A stretch of 64,000 bases of DNA from Micrococcales bacterium 31B (lineage in GTDB: Bacteria > Actinomycetota > Actinomycetes > Actinomycetales > Dermabacteraceae): contig JAFFTF010000004.1 in assembly GCA_022803075.1 (NCBI GenBank), positions 100,852-164,851 of the forward strand, in the 5' to 3' direction. Shown in pieces: positions 18,134 through 26,798 of the stretch. The notes beneath the pieces were generated by a model. The model saw only the letters and a list, made by a program, of their open reading frames with translations, had not been told where the DNA came from and did no database searches. Position 1 is the stretch's first letter. Each line of letters opens with the position of its first letter. The position numbers and the translations under genes were made by a program.

Positions 18134-18210
18134 AGGCCCCAGAATTTGACCCCCGCATAAGTACGAATCACTACGCAGTTCTCATACACGTTCCTTAACG
18201 AGGAGGATCC

Positions 18211-19710
18211 ATGACTTCGAACCACACCGCGCCAGCCGATCTGCCCGATCGCATTCGCCACTACATCAACGGCGAGTTTGTTGACTCGATCGACGGCGAC
18301 ACGTTCGACGTGCTCGACCCCGTCACCAACGAAACCTATGTGCAGGCCTCGGCAGGCAAGAAGGCTGACATCGAGAGAGCCGTCGCCGCCGCCAAGCTTG
18401 CCTTCGACGAGGGCCCGTGGCCTCGCATGCTGCCGCGCGAACGTTCGCGCGTGCTGCACCGCATCGCCGACATCGTTGAATCGCGCGACGAGCGCCTCGC
18501 CGAACTCGAATCGTTCGACTCGGGTCTGCCCATTAAGCAGGCCCTCGGCCAGGCCCGCAGGGCCGCCGAGAACTTCCGCTTCTTTGCCGATCTGATCGTC
18601 GCGCAGGCCGACGACACCTTCAAGGTGCCCGGCCGCCAGATCAACTACGTGAACCGCAAGCCCATCGGCGTTGCCGGTCTCATCACGCCCTGGAACACGC
18701 CCTTCATGCTCGAAAGTTGGAAGCTCGGCCCGGCCCTCGCCACGGGTAACACGGTCGTGCTGAAGCCCGCCGAGTTCACTCCGCTTTCGGCATCGCTGTG
18801 GGCTGGCATCTTCGAGGAGGCAGGCCTGCCGCAGGGCGTGTTCAACCTCGTCAACGGCCTCGGCGAAGACGCGGGCGACGCCCTCGTCAAGCACCCCGAC
18901 GTGCCCCTCATTTCGTTCACCGGCGAGAGCCGCACCGGCCAGATCATCTTCGGCAACGCGGCCCCGTTCCTGAAGGGCCTGTCGATGGAACTCGGCGGCA
19001 AGAGCCCCGCCATCGTGTTCGACGATGCCGATCTCGACGTAGCCATCGACGCGACCATCTTCGGCGTGTTCTCGCTGAACGGCGAGCGCTGCACCGCAGG
19101 CAGCCGCATCCTCGTGCAGCGCGGCGTGTACGAAGAGTTCGTCACCCGTTACGCCGAGCAGGCCAAGCGCGTCAAGGTGGGTCTGCCCAGCGATCCCACC
19201 ACCGAGGTCGGCGCCCTCGTGCACCCCGAGCACTATGACAAGGTCATGAGCTACGTCGAAATCGGCAAGGGCGAGGGCCGGCTGGTAGCTGGCGGCGGGC
19301 GTCCGGAAGGATTCGATACGGGCAACTTCGTCGCCCCGACCGTATTCGCCGACGTGAAGCCCGACGCGCGCATCTTCCAGGAGGAAATCTTCGGGCCCGT
19401 CGTCGCGATCACGCCGTTCGACACCGACGAAGAGGGTCTTGCCCTGGCCAACAACACGCGATACGGCCTCGCCGCCTACGTGTGGACCAACGACCTCAAG
19501 CGCGCCCACAACATTGCCCAGAACATCGAGGCCGGCATGGTCTGGCTTAACTCGAACAACGTGCGCGACCTGCGCACGCCGTTCGGCGGCGTGAAGGCCT
19601 CCGGCCTGGGCCACGAGGGTGGCTACCGCTCGATCGACTTCTACACCGACCAGCAGGCCGTTCACATCACGCTCGGTGCGGTGCACAACCCCACCTTCGG
19701 CAAGCAGTAA
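18211..19710 (+). CDS. hpaE: 5-carboxymethyl-2-hydroxymuconate semialdehyde dehydrogenase
   Basis: A 499-residue NAD-dependent aldehyde dehydrogenase. It shows LITPWNTPFMLESWKLGPAL, the Glu motif MELGGKSPAIVF and the catalytic Cys in NGERCTAGSR. It would oxidise the ring-cleavage product of homoprotocatechuate to the tricarboxylate. The assignment rests on its place directly before hpaD/hpaH/hpaI and on overall HpaE-like features. A GAGGAGGA ribosome site precedes the ATG. A general semialdehyde role is possible. Confidence 0.9.
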   Translation: MTSNHTAPADLPDRIRHYINGEFVDSIDGDTFDVLDPVTNETYVQASAGKKADIERAVAAAKLAFDEGPWPRMLPRERSRVLHRIADIVESRDERLAELESFDSGLPIKQALGQARRAAENFRFFADLIVAQADDTFKVPGRQINYVNRKPIGVAGLITPWNTPFMLESWKLGPALATGNTVVLKPAEFTPLSASLWAGIFEEAGLPQGVFNLVNGLGEDAGDALVKHPDVPLISFTGESRTGQIIFGNAAPFLKGLSMELGGKSPAIVFDDADLDVAIDATIFGVFSLNGERCTAGSRILVQRGVYEEFVTRYAEQAKRVKVGLPSDPTTEVGALVHPEHYDKVMSYVEIGKGEGRLVAGGGRPEGFDTGNFVAPTVFADVKPDARIFQEEIFGPVVAITPFDTDEEGLALANNTRYGLAAYVWTNDLKRAHNIAQNIEAGMVWLNSNNVRDLRTPFGGVKASGLGHEGGYRSIDFYTDQQAVHITLGAVHNPTFGKQ

Positions 19711-19724
19711 TTCACCATCCCCTC

Positions 19725-19754
19725 GGCCCGCGTCACGGAGACGCGGCGCGGGCC
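19725..19754 (+). other. Intercistronic hairpin between hpaE and hpaD
   Basis: GGCCCGCG pairs with CGCGGGCC (8 bp, 14-nt loop) and is followed by TCCCCC rather than a T run. It may stabilise the upstream message or weaken read-through into hpaD. Confidence 0.5.
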
Positions 19755-19782
19755 TCCCCCTATTCACGCAAGGACGCATGAC

Positions 19783-20925
19783 ATGACCGCAGATCGCACC
19801 CCCACCTCGTCGGGCTTCTTCGTCTCGACCGAGGTGAACGTCAACACCGACAACCCCGTACCCACGCCCAAGGCCCCCGCACCCGATGTGCTGCGTTGCG
19901 CCTACATGGAAATAGTGGTCACCGACCTCGCCAAGTCGCGCGAGTTCTACGTCGACGTGCTCGACCTGGTCGTCACGGCTGAGGACGAAAACTACGTCTA
20001 CCTGCGCTCGATGGAAGAGTTCATCCACCACAACCTCGTGCTGCGCAAGGGCCCCGTGGCCGCCGTCGCCGCATTCTCTTACCGCGTTCGCACCCCCGAG
20101 GACGTCGACAAGGCCGAGGCCTACTTCCAGGAACTCGGCTGCCGCACGGAACGCCGCAAGGACGGCTTCGTCAAGGGCATTGGCGATTCGGTGCGCGTCG
20201 AAGACCCCCTGGGCTTCCCCTACGAGTTCTTCTACGAGGTCGAGCACGTCGAGCGTCTCGCCTGGCGCTACGACCTCTACACGCCCGGCGCGCTCGTGCG
20301 CCTCGACCACTTCAACCAGGTCACGCCCGACGTGCCCCGCGGCGTGAAGTACATGGCTGACCTCGGGTTCCGCACCACGGAGGACATCCAGGACGAGAAC
20401 GGCACCGTCTATGCAGCCTGGATGCGCCGCAAGCCCACCGTGCACGACACCGCCATGACCGGTGGCGATGGCCCCCGCATGCACCACGTGGCCTTCGCGA
20501 CGCACGAGAAGCACAACATCCTCGCGATCTGCGACAAGCTCGGCGCCCTGCGCCGCTCCGACGCGATCGAGCGTGGCCCCGGCCGCCACGGTGTGTCGAA
20601 CGCGTTCTACCTGTACTTGCGCGATCCCGACGGTCACCGCGTCGAGATCTACACGCAGGACTACTACACGGGCGACCCCGACAACCCGGTCGTCACGTGG
20701 GACGTTCACGACAACCAGCGCCGCGACTGGTGGGGCACCCCCGTTGTGCCCAGCTGGTACACCGATGCGTCGCTCGTGCTCGACCTCGACGGCAACCCGC
20801 AGCCCCTGGTCAAGCGCACCGACGACAGCGAAATGGCCGTCACCATCGGAGCCGATGGCTTCAGCTACACGCGCGCCGACGACGACCAGCCCATGCCCGA
20901 ATACAAGCTGGGCAACCAGCTCTAA
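19783..20925 (+). CDS. hpaD: 3,4-dihydroxyphenylacetate (homoprotocatechuate) 2,3-dioxygenase
   Basis: A 380-residue type I extradiol dioxygenase, very close to the Brevibacterium fuscum enzyme with a 21-residue longer N-terminus. Metal ligands are His176 (RLDHFNQ), His235 (MHHVAF) and Glu288 (RVEIYTQ). His221 (HDTAMTGG) matches the acid-base His200 of that enzyme. It opens the ring between C2 and C3 to give 5-carboxymethyl-2-hydroxymuconate semialdehyde. It is the best-identified member of the operon and defines the pathway. Confidence 0.96.
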   Translation: MTADRTPTSSGFFVSTEVNVNTDNPVPTPKAPAPDVLRCAYMEIVVTDLAKSREFYVDVLDLVVTAEDENYVYLRSMEEFIHHNLVLRKGPVAAVAAFSYRVRTPEDVDKAEAYFQELGCRTERRKDGFVKGIGDSVRVEDPLGFPYEFFYEVEHVERLAWRYDLYTPGALVRLDHFNQVTPDVPRGVKYMADLGFRTTEDIQDENGTVYAAWMRRKPTVHDTAMTGGDGPRMHHVAFATHEKHNILAICDKLGALRRSDAIERGPGRHGVSNAFYLYLRDPDGHRVEIYTQDYYTGDPDNPVVTWDVHDNQRRDWWGTPVVPSWYTDASLVLDLDGNPQPLVKRTDDSEMAVTIGADGFSYTRADDDQPMPEYKLGNQL

Positions 20926-20933
20926 GGAGCCCC

Positions 20934-21719
20934 ATGCTCTCCCCAGAAACCATCGCACAGCTCGCCGAAGAACTCGCGCAAGCGGATCGTGAGCACACGG
21001 TCATTCCGCGTATCACCGCCCGCTACCCCGAGGCCACGGTCGAGGATTCGTACGCCATCCAGGGCGTCTGGCGCGATCGCATGATCGCCGCCGGGCGCAC
21101 CCTGGTGGGTCGCAAGATCGGGCTCACCTCCAAGGCGATGCAGCAGGCCACGGGCATCACCGAACCCGATTACGGCGTCATGTTCGACGACACCGTGCAC
21201 CCCTCGGGCGTCGTGATCGACACCTCGAAGTACTCCAACGTGCGTATCGAGGTGGAACTCGCGTTCGTGCTGGCCAAGCCCCTCGAGGGGCCCGACTGCA
21301 CGCTCGACGATGTGCTCGCCGCCGTTGACTACGTGGTGCCCGCGCTCGAAGTGCTGAACTCGCACATCGAACTCGAGGGCCGCACGATTGTCGACACGAT
21401 CAGCGACAACGCGGCCTACGGCGCGATGGTCCTGGGTGAGACGAAGAAGCGGGTCGACGAGGTTGACCTGCGGTGGGTTCCCGGCGTGCTCTCCAAGAAT
21501 GGCGAGATCGAGGAGACCGGCGTCGCCGCCGGTGTGCTCGGCCACCCCGCCACGGGTGTCGCCTGGCTCGCGAACAAGTTTCACCAGCACGGCGCGCGCC
21601 TCGAAGCGGGGGAGATCATCCTCGCCGGGTCGTTTACGCGGCCCATGTGGGTCGCCGCGGGCGACGAGGTGCTGTGCGACTTCGGGCCGATGGGGACGAT
21701 CGCGTGTCGGTTCGAGTAG
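20934..21719 (+). CDS. hpaH: 2-oxo-hept-4-ene-1,7-dioate hydratase
   Basis: A 261-residue hydratase of the HpaH/MhpD/DmpE group in the FAH superfamily, with the motifs [24 protein letters not shown] region and [19 protein letters not shown]. It adds water to the dienoate before aldol cleavage. The start is ATG 20934 behind AAGGAGC, eight bases after hpaD. Its last 16 bases overlap the start of hpaI, implying translational coupling. Confidence 0.94.
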   Translation: MLSPETIAQLAEELAQADREHTVIPRITARYPEATVEDSYAIQGVWRDRMIAAGRTLVGRKIGLTSKAMQQATGITEPDYGVMFDDTVHPSGVVIDTSKYSNVRIEVELAFVLAKPLEGPDCTLDDVLAAVDYVVPALEVLNSHIELEGRTIVDTISDNAAYGAMVLGETKKRVDEVDLRWVPGVLSKNGEIEETGVAAGVLGHPATGVAWLANKFHQHGARLEAGEIILAGSFTRPMWVAAGDEVLCDFGPMGTIACRFE

Positions 21720-22534
21720 GCAACGGCTACCCGGGCCTGGGTGGGCCGAACACGCTGCGGGCCGCCCTGGCGTCCGCCTCTCGCCCCCTCTATGGCGGCT
21801 GGGTCTGCTCGGGCTCGCCCGTCATGGCGGAGGTGATGGCAGGTTCGGGGCTCGACTGGCTCCTCATCGACATGGAGCACACGCCGAACTCGCTCGAATC
21901 GGTGGTCGTGCAGTTGCATGCGATCTCGGGGTATCCCGTGGTGCCGGTCGTGCGCGTGCCGGTGAACGACCCCGTGATCATCAAGCAGGTGCTCGACATC
22001 GGTGCTCAAACCATTCTGGTGCCGATGGTCAACAACGCTGACGACGCGAAGGCAGCGGCGGCCGCCGTGCAGTACCCTCCGCTCGGGGTGCGTGGCGTGG
22101 GCAGTGCGCTGGCTCGATCGGCGCGCTGGAACCGCACGCCCAACTATCTGACGGAAGCCTCGCAGTACGTGAGTGTATACGTGCAGGTAGAAACCTCGGA
22201 CGCCGTGGCCAACGCTGGCGCGATTGCCGCCGTTGACGGCGTGGACGGGGTGTTCGTGGGCCCCAGCGACCTGGCCGCCTCGATGGGTGTGTTGGGCCAG
22301 CAGGGTCACCCGGACGTGGTCGCAGCAGTGGAGTCGACGTTCGCGGCGGTGCGCGCCGCGGGCAAGCCCGTGGGCGTGAATGCGTTCGTGGCGGAGTCTG
22401 CGAAGGCCTATGCCGCGGCGGGGGCCTCGTTCGTGGCGGTGGGTGCCGATGTGGCGCTCGCGGCGCGGGCGTCGGAGGCCCTCGCGAAGGAGTTTATTCC
22501 GGCCGACGCGGCGGACGTGAACGCTTCGTACTAG
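21704..22534 (+). CDS. hpaI: 4-hydroxy-2-oxoheptanedioate aldolase
   Basis: A 276-residue class II aldolase of the HpcH/HpaI family. WLLIDMEHTPNS carries the catalytic region and VETSDAV ... GPSDLAASMG holds the Glu and Asp metal ligands. It cleaves 2,4-dihydroxyhept-2-ene-1,7-dioate to pyruvate and succinic semialdehyde, the last step here. The start is taken as GTG 21704, which overlaps the hpaH stop and has GGGGAC upstream; no ATG lies near the start of homology. Confidence 0.92.
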   Translation: MSVRVGNGYPGLGGPNTLRAALASASRPLYGGWVCSGSPVMAEVMAGSGLDWLLIDMEHTPNSLESVVVQLHAISGYPVVPVVRVPVNDPVIIKQVLDIGAQTILVPMVNNADDAKAAAAAVQYPPLGVRGVGSALARSARWNRTPNYLTEASQYVSVYVQVETSDAVANAGAIAAVDGVDGVFVGPSDLAASMGVLGQQGHPDVVAAVESTFAAVRAAGKPVGVNAFVAESAKAYAAAGASFVAVGADVALAARASEALAKEFIPADAADVNASY

Positions 22535-22563
22535 GTCTGGCCTGGTTCATGCATCAGGGCAAG

Positions 22564-22603
22564 GGGGATCGCCGTACCTTCGGGTGCGGCGATCCCCATT
22601 TTT
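22564..22603 (+). terminator. Terminator of the hpa operon
   Basis: A 15-bp stem (11 perfect pairs, then one T-G and three more) is capped by a TTCG tetraloop and followed by ATTTTT. It is a strong intrinsic terminator just before the IS element. Confidence 0.9.
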
Positions 22604-22615
22604 GGTGTCAATTTT

Positions 22616-23946
22616 GCTCTTCGGACATTGGGTGGGGGTGAGGCTGTAGCAGTGGTTGGCGGGTAGGGGTCGAGATCCTCGAAGATCAGTAGTGCTAACT
22701 GTCTGATTGTCTCCGAGGACGTCGACGTGTCTCACTGTACTTCGGTGTGCGCTGATGCGCTCTCTGCTGTTGATCCGTGTTCCCGCTGCGATCTCCTTCT
22801 CGGCCTCGATGGTGTCCATGTTGAGCGTGTCGACCGGCGCGACGGGCTGCTGAAAGTGACGGTCGGGAGCCCACCAGAGGTGGCTGGGTGCCCGTCGTGC
22901 GGGTCATCGCGGTCGGTCGAGGGCGACGCCGACGGGTACTGCATGACGTGCCCGGCGTGACACGAGTGCAGATCGTGTGGCGGCAACGAGTATGGCGCTG
23001 CGATGACGACGAATGCGCGAAGAAAACGTTCGTCGAGCAGATCCCCACACTCGTCGCAGCGCGCGGGTCGATCACCACCCGCGCCATCGCCTGGGCGATC
23101 AGGCAACTGCGACGCGAACATGCCACCATCGCTGGTCTTGCCCGCCTGCTCGGCACATCGTGGAAGACCGTGTGGCGGGCCGTCGAACCCGAACTGGTCA
23201 GCCTCGCGGCCGATGAGTCCCGCTTCGATGGCGTCACCACCCTCGGTGTCGATGAGCATGTTTGGCATCACGTCGACCCCCGAAAGCGCGGCCCGAAGGA
23301 ACTGACCGGAATGGTCGACCTGACCCGCGACACAAAGGGACGGACACGCGCGAGGTTACTGGCCCTGGTGCCAGGCCGGTCGGGGAACGCCTACGCGTCC
23401 TGGCTCGACAAACGCGGCCACGCGTGGCGCCAGCAGGTACACGTGGCGGCGTTAGACCCGTTCGCGGGGTACAAGACCGCCATTGACGACAAACTCGAGG
23501 ATGCCACCGCGGTCCTGGATGCGTTTCACGTCGTGAAACTCGCTACCGCAGCAGCCCGCGAGGTTCGCCGCGGCGATTGAGGCCAAGTCGGCGCATGGGG
23601 AGGTGTACGTCGCGTGGCAGTGCGCGCAGGAACTTCGCTCGGCCTATCACTTGAAGGATCTCCTCGACGGGAGGCGGATCGCGAAGAAAGTCGTCGGGTC
23701 ATTCTCGTCGTGTCCGATCCCGGAGATCGCACGCCTGGGCCGCACCCTGCGCCACTGGAAAGACGCCTTCCTGGCGTACTTCACCACCGACCGCGCGAAC
23801 AACGGCGGCACCGAAGCCATCAACGGGATCATCGAACTCCACCGCAGACTCGCCCGAGGCTACCGCAACCGCAACAACTACCGATTACGCATGCTCCTCG
23901 CCGCCGGAGGCCTCACCCCATAACCCCCACCCAATGTCCGAAGAGC
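22616..23946 (+). mobile_element. ISL3-family insertion sequence, decayed
   Basis: A 1331-bp element bounded by 24-bp perfect inverted repeats (22616-22639 and 23923-23946) that begin GCTCTTCGGACATTGG inward. The transposase is disrupted. The 8-bp flanks (TCAATTTT and CCGTAAAC) are not a target duplication, so the element probably suffered rearrangement after insertion, in line with the truncated gene at its right end. Confidence 0.9.
22727..23923 (+). pseudogene. ISL3-family transposase, broken by frameshift and internal deletion
   Basis: Three segments read as one ISL3 transposase. Frame 2 carries the N-terminus up to GCPSCG (about 22900). One G appears lost near 22901-22904, and frame 1 then continues through the catalytic part (TTLGVDEHVWHHVDP, AALDPFAGYKTAID, VLDAFHVVKLA). 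At about 23565, some 40-50 codons are missing. Frame 2 resumes with AAIEAK ... VAWQCAQ, NNGGTEAINGIIELHRR and NNYRLRMLLAAGGL. It is not expected to be active. Confidence 0.9.
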
Positions 23947-24054
23947 CCGTAAACGGGCGCGAGAGGGCGTGCTTTTTGAAGAAGGGGATATTCATTTGCG
24001 CAGCTTCTGCAGTAATTGATAATCGATTCGGCTTGACAATTCTTTGCGCGGGGG

Positions 24055-24975
24055 GTGGCCCTATGGTCCATAGTGTCTGCCACTGGGTTTGCCGCCACGT
24101 TGGGAGTGTCCCGTCCCGGGCTGGTGTATCCACAGCCAATCCTCGTGGCGCTGCTGGCTACCGTGCTGCAAGTTTTGGTAGGCCACGCCGCGGGGCGCGC
24201 GTTGCCGCTATTCGCTGCCATACCGCTCGTGCTTTCGGTGTGCTTCGTGGCACCAGTCGTCCTGGCCGCACTAGACACAGCAGGGTTTGCTATTTATTCC
24301 ACGGTCAATAACGGCGTGCTCGTCCCAGAAATGGCCATCGGCGAAGAGTTCTACTCGCTGCAGTTGGCCATGGCGACAGGCAGTGTCGTTGCGCTCGGTC
24401 TGCTGCTGGCGGGGCCACGGCGGGCAGTCCGGGTCACGGCCACGCTGTTCGCTGGGGCGACCCTAGCGCTGGCAGTGTATGCGTTCGTGGCGCAGCCACC
24501 ACGAGACCACCTGGCAGGCCGAAGCGGCGCAAAATTTGAGTGCACGACACAAAGCGGTGTGACCGTGTGCGTCGCGCTCGACGATGTGAGGTTCATGCCT
24601 CGCTTACTTGACGCAGCCTTGGAGGTGCGGGCCGCTCTACCCGCAGAGGCTACCCCTTCGACCTACGTGCAGGTTGGTCTCGCCACACAGGCATCGGAGG
24701 AGGCCCGGCTATCTCTCGTCGCAACTCGCTCTGGCGATGCAGTGTCGGACATCGCCGGGGTGGCCGCGCGCTGGCATACCTGCGACGGCATCGACCCGAA
24801 CGTACTTCTGGGGCGTGAATTGTGGCTGCTTGCGACTGTTCGCGGTGACCGCGAGGCCTTGAAATTCGAGGTAGTGCAGCGCGCCATGCCAGCGAGTGAG
24901 GATGCATCGAGCGCTTGGGCCGAAGTGCAGTTCCCGCAGTGCGTCGGTGGGGAGGGCGAGACAGATGCGGGGTGA
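24055..24975 (+). CDS. N-terminally truncated membrane protein with Cys-containing ectodomain
   Basis: A 306-residue frame with GTG at 24055 and no clear ribosome site. Four or five hydrophobic helices (to about residue 150) precede a 150-residue outer domain with four cysteines (KFECTT ... VTVCVAL, WHTC, FPQC). Helix order and cysteine spacing match the two intact 426-residue proteins at 39.2-41.8 kb, whose first 120 or so residues have no counterpart here. The frame is closed by a TGA at 24034, 90 bp from the IS end. It is most likely the 3' part of a gene cut by the IS. The stop overlaps the next gene by 11 bp. Function unknown. Confidence 0.6.
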   Translation: MALWSIVSATGFAATLGVSRPGLVYPQPILVALLATVLQVLVGHAAGRALPLFAAIPLVLSVCFVAPVVLAALDTAGFAIYSTVNNGVLVPEMAIGEEFYSLQLAMATGSVVALGLLLAGPRRAVRVTATLFAGATLALAVYAFVAQPPRDHLAGRSGAKFECTTQSGVTVCVALDDVRFMPRLLDAALEVRAALPAEATPSTYVQVGLATQASEEARLSLVATRSGDAVSDIAGVAARWHTCDGIDPNVLLGRELWLLATVRGDREALKFEVVQRAMPASEDASSAWAEVQFPQCVGGEGETDAG

Positions 24976-25582
24976 CGTGCAGTCGGCGGAATGGCGTTCT
25001 CTGTGGCTGTTTGCCCGCGCCCGCCGGGCAACGGGGCATGTCGTGGCGATCATGGCCGTCGCCATTTTGTCGACCCTCATCTCGACGGTGGCCGTGCCCG
25101 CAGCTCAAGACTTTGGCGACAACCTGGCATACGGTTACCTGTACTATCCGTGACTGACCGGGCCGATCTTCACCTCAGCCCTGTTCTCACGTATTCGATG
25201 GGCTGAACCGTTTCGTAGCCGCGAAGCCCTCAGCCTGGACTTTCGGTATCGCCTAGCCATAACTGTTCTCTGCCTCGCCGGCTCGCTACCCAGTGCCATC
25301 GCCTCCGGGGCGCATCATGCATGGCTGGTGTCGCTCTCAAATACCGCCGTCATGCTAATCCTGTGCTTGGCGCTGACATGCTGCATGAGTGCACACTGGG
25401 CCTGGTTATCGCCTCTCGCATATGGCTTGATCGGAATGACCATCCCCCCGATGCCCTGGTTTCTCATTTCACTCAGTGCATCGGGGGCCAAACTCTTGAT
25501 GGCTTTACTTCTCTTGCCGGTCGTCATCGTGGCCGTGGCGCTGTACTCACACTACGTGTCGCGCGTGCGGCTCTCCGCGTAG
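24965..25582 (+). pseudogene. ABC-type permease-like membrane protein with in-frame TGA
   Basis: The frame from ATG 24965 to TAG 25582 (206 codons) is interrupted by TGA at 25151-25153 after GYLYYP. The same frame then continues with several more hydrophobic helices to the end. The layout, and a segment with SREALSL ... LAGSLPSA, parallels the 196-residue permease at 37.8-38.4 kb. A TGG to TGA change is the simplest explanation. Together with the truncated gene before it and the missing ATPase, this is a decayed copy of the locus at 38-42 kb. Confidence 0.6.
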
Positions 25583-25614
25583 TGATTCGTCGGTTCAGGC
25601 CAACCTAAGCAACG

Positions 25615-26772
25615 TCAGCGGGCCCCCGCGGCTGCGTACCGGGCCCCCGCGACCTCCTCGCAGGCATCCGCGCCAGCGCTGGCCCCGGCGGCGGTGCGGG
25701 GTTCGCCGAGCACGAGGTGCATGAGGTCTTCGCCCACGACGAGGCGGCCGCTGAAGCCCTCCTGCGCGCCCTGCCACTTCTCCACCGGCGTGTTGCCCGG
25801 CACGAGGTGAGTGAGCACCAACGTTTTCACTCCCGCAGCTTCGGCCTGAGGCCCCACCTGCTGAATCGACGTGTGAGCCGCGAGCATGTGCTGCATCAGG
25901 TTGGGGTCGGGGCGCGCCGAGTCGGGGCCGAGCAGGGAGTCCACCCAGTCCATGTCGATGCACTCGTGAAGCAGAATGTCGGCGTCGCGCGCGATCTTCA
26001 CGAGGTTGCCGCAGACCCCGGTGTCACCCGAAATCACGATGGAGCCATCGGGCGTTTCAAAGCGGAACGCATAGGCCGGGTAGACGGGGCGATGGTCCAC
26101 CAAAATTGCCGTGACGCGAATGTTTTCGTCGCGGTAGATCTCGAAGGGCTCCATCTCGGGGCTGGGGTCGTCGTTGGGGGCCACGTTAACGGCCGCGGGA
26201 ATCTGAATGTCAGAGAACTCAAACAGTTCGCGCAGGTCTTGTTTGGCGTTATCGCGCATGCGGTCGTTGATATCGGTGGCGTAGGCCCGCAGCAGCAGGC
26301 GGGTGGACTCTTCGAGACCGGGGGTGGGGCATTCGGGGGCGAACACCTCGGGCATCTCGGCGCGGTTTTCGGGCGCGAAGATCGGCGGCAGCTCGCCGCG
26401 ATTGCCGGGCCCGATCACGCGAATGGGCTGCTGGAGGCCGTCGGAGCCGTTATGCCACGCGAGCAGCAGCAAATTGGGGTAGTCGACCATGTGGTCGGAG
26501 TGGTGGTGGGTGATGAACAGGGCCCGCACATTGTCGAGGCCCTTTTGAAACCCCGCCGGGCCGATGCCCGACTTGCGAAATTGCGGCCCCCAGCCTTCTC
26601 CGCAGTCGATGAGGTAGACGGCGTCGTTGACGGTGATGGCGGTGGCGATGCCAGTGCGGTCGCTGTCGTCCCACCAGGGCGGTCCGCCCGCGGTGCCCAG
26701 TAGGGTCACGCGGGTGCGGTAGGCGCGGGACGCCTCGGTGGTGACGGTTTGGCAGGTCGAGTTCACGTTCAT
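25615..26772 (-). CDS. MBL-fold metallo-hydrolase
   Basis: A 385-residue metallo-beta-lactamase fold protein. It has the metal motif THHHSDHMVDY near residue 90, a second Asp in ISGDTGVCGN, a further His in LLHECIDMD and a C-terminal LVLTHLVPG. It resembles RNase Z/arylsulfatase-like hydrolases. It is the last gene of the ABC importer operon (26-bp gap), so it probably hydrolyses the imported compound, perhaps an ester or a sulfate/phosphate ester. The substrate is not known. The C-terminal 25 or so residues are Ala/Gly-rich. Confidence 0.85.
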   Translation of the reverse strand: MNVNSTCQTVTTEASRAYRTRVTLLGTAGGPPWWDDSDRTGIATAITVNDAVYLIDCGEGWGPQFRKSGIGPAGFQKGLDNVRALFITHHHSDHMVDYPNLLLLAWHNGSDGLQQPIRVIGPGNRGELPPIFAPENRAEMPEVFAPECPTPGLEESTRLLLRAYATDINDRMRDNAKQDLRELFEFSDIQIPAAVNVAPNDDPSPEMEPFEIYRDENIRVTAILVDHRPVYPAYAFRFETPDGSIVISGDTGVCGNLVKIARDADILLHECIDMDWVDSLLGPDSARPDPNLMQHMLAAHTSIQQVGPQAEAAGVKTLVLTHLVPGNTPVEKWQGAQEGFSGRLVVGEDLMHLVLGEPRTAAGASAGADACEEVAGARYAAAGAR

Positions 26773-26798
26773 TTTTCCTTCGAACAGTCGGCGAGCGT

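Noticed and set aside
18046..20958. 970-codon open frame on the minus strand across hpaE and hpaD
   Set aside because: It is the mirror of two strongly identified plus-strand enzymes; long antisense frames are expected at this GC content and it has no recognisable domain.
22608..23954. 8-bp target duplication flanking the ISL3 element
   Set aside because: The flanks TCAATTTT and CCGTAAAC do not match.
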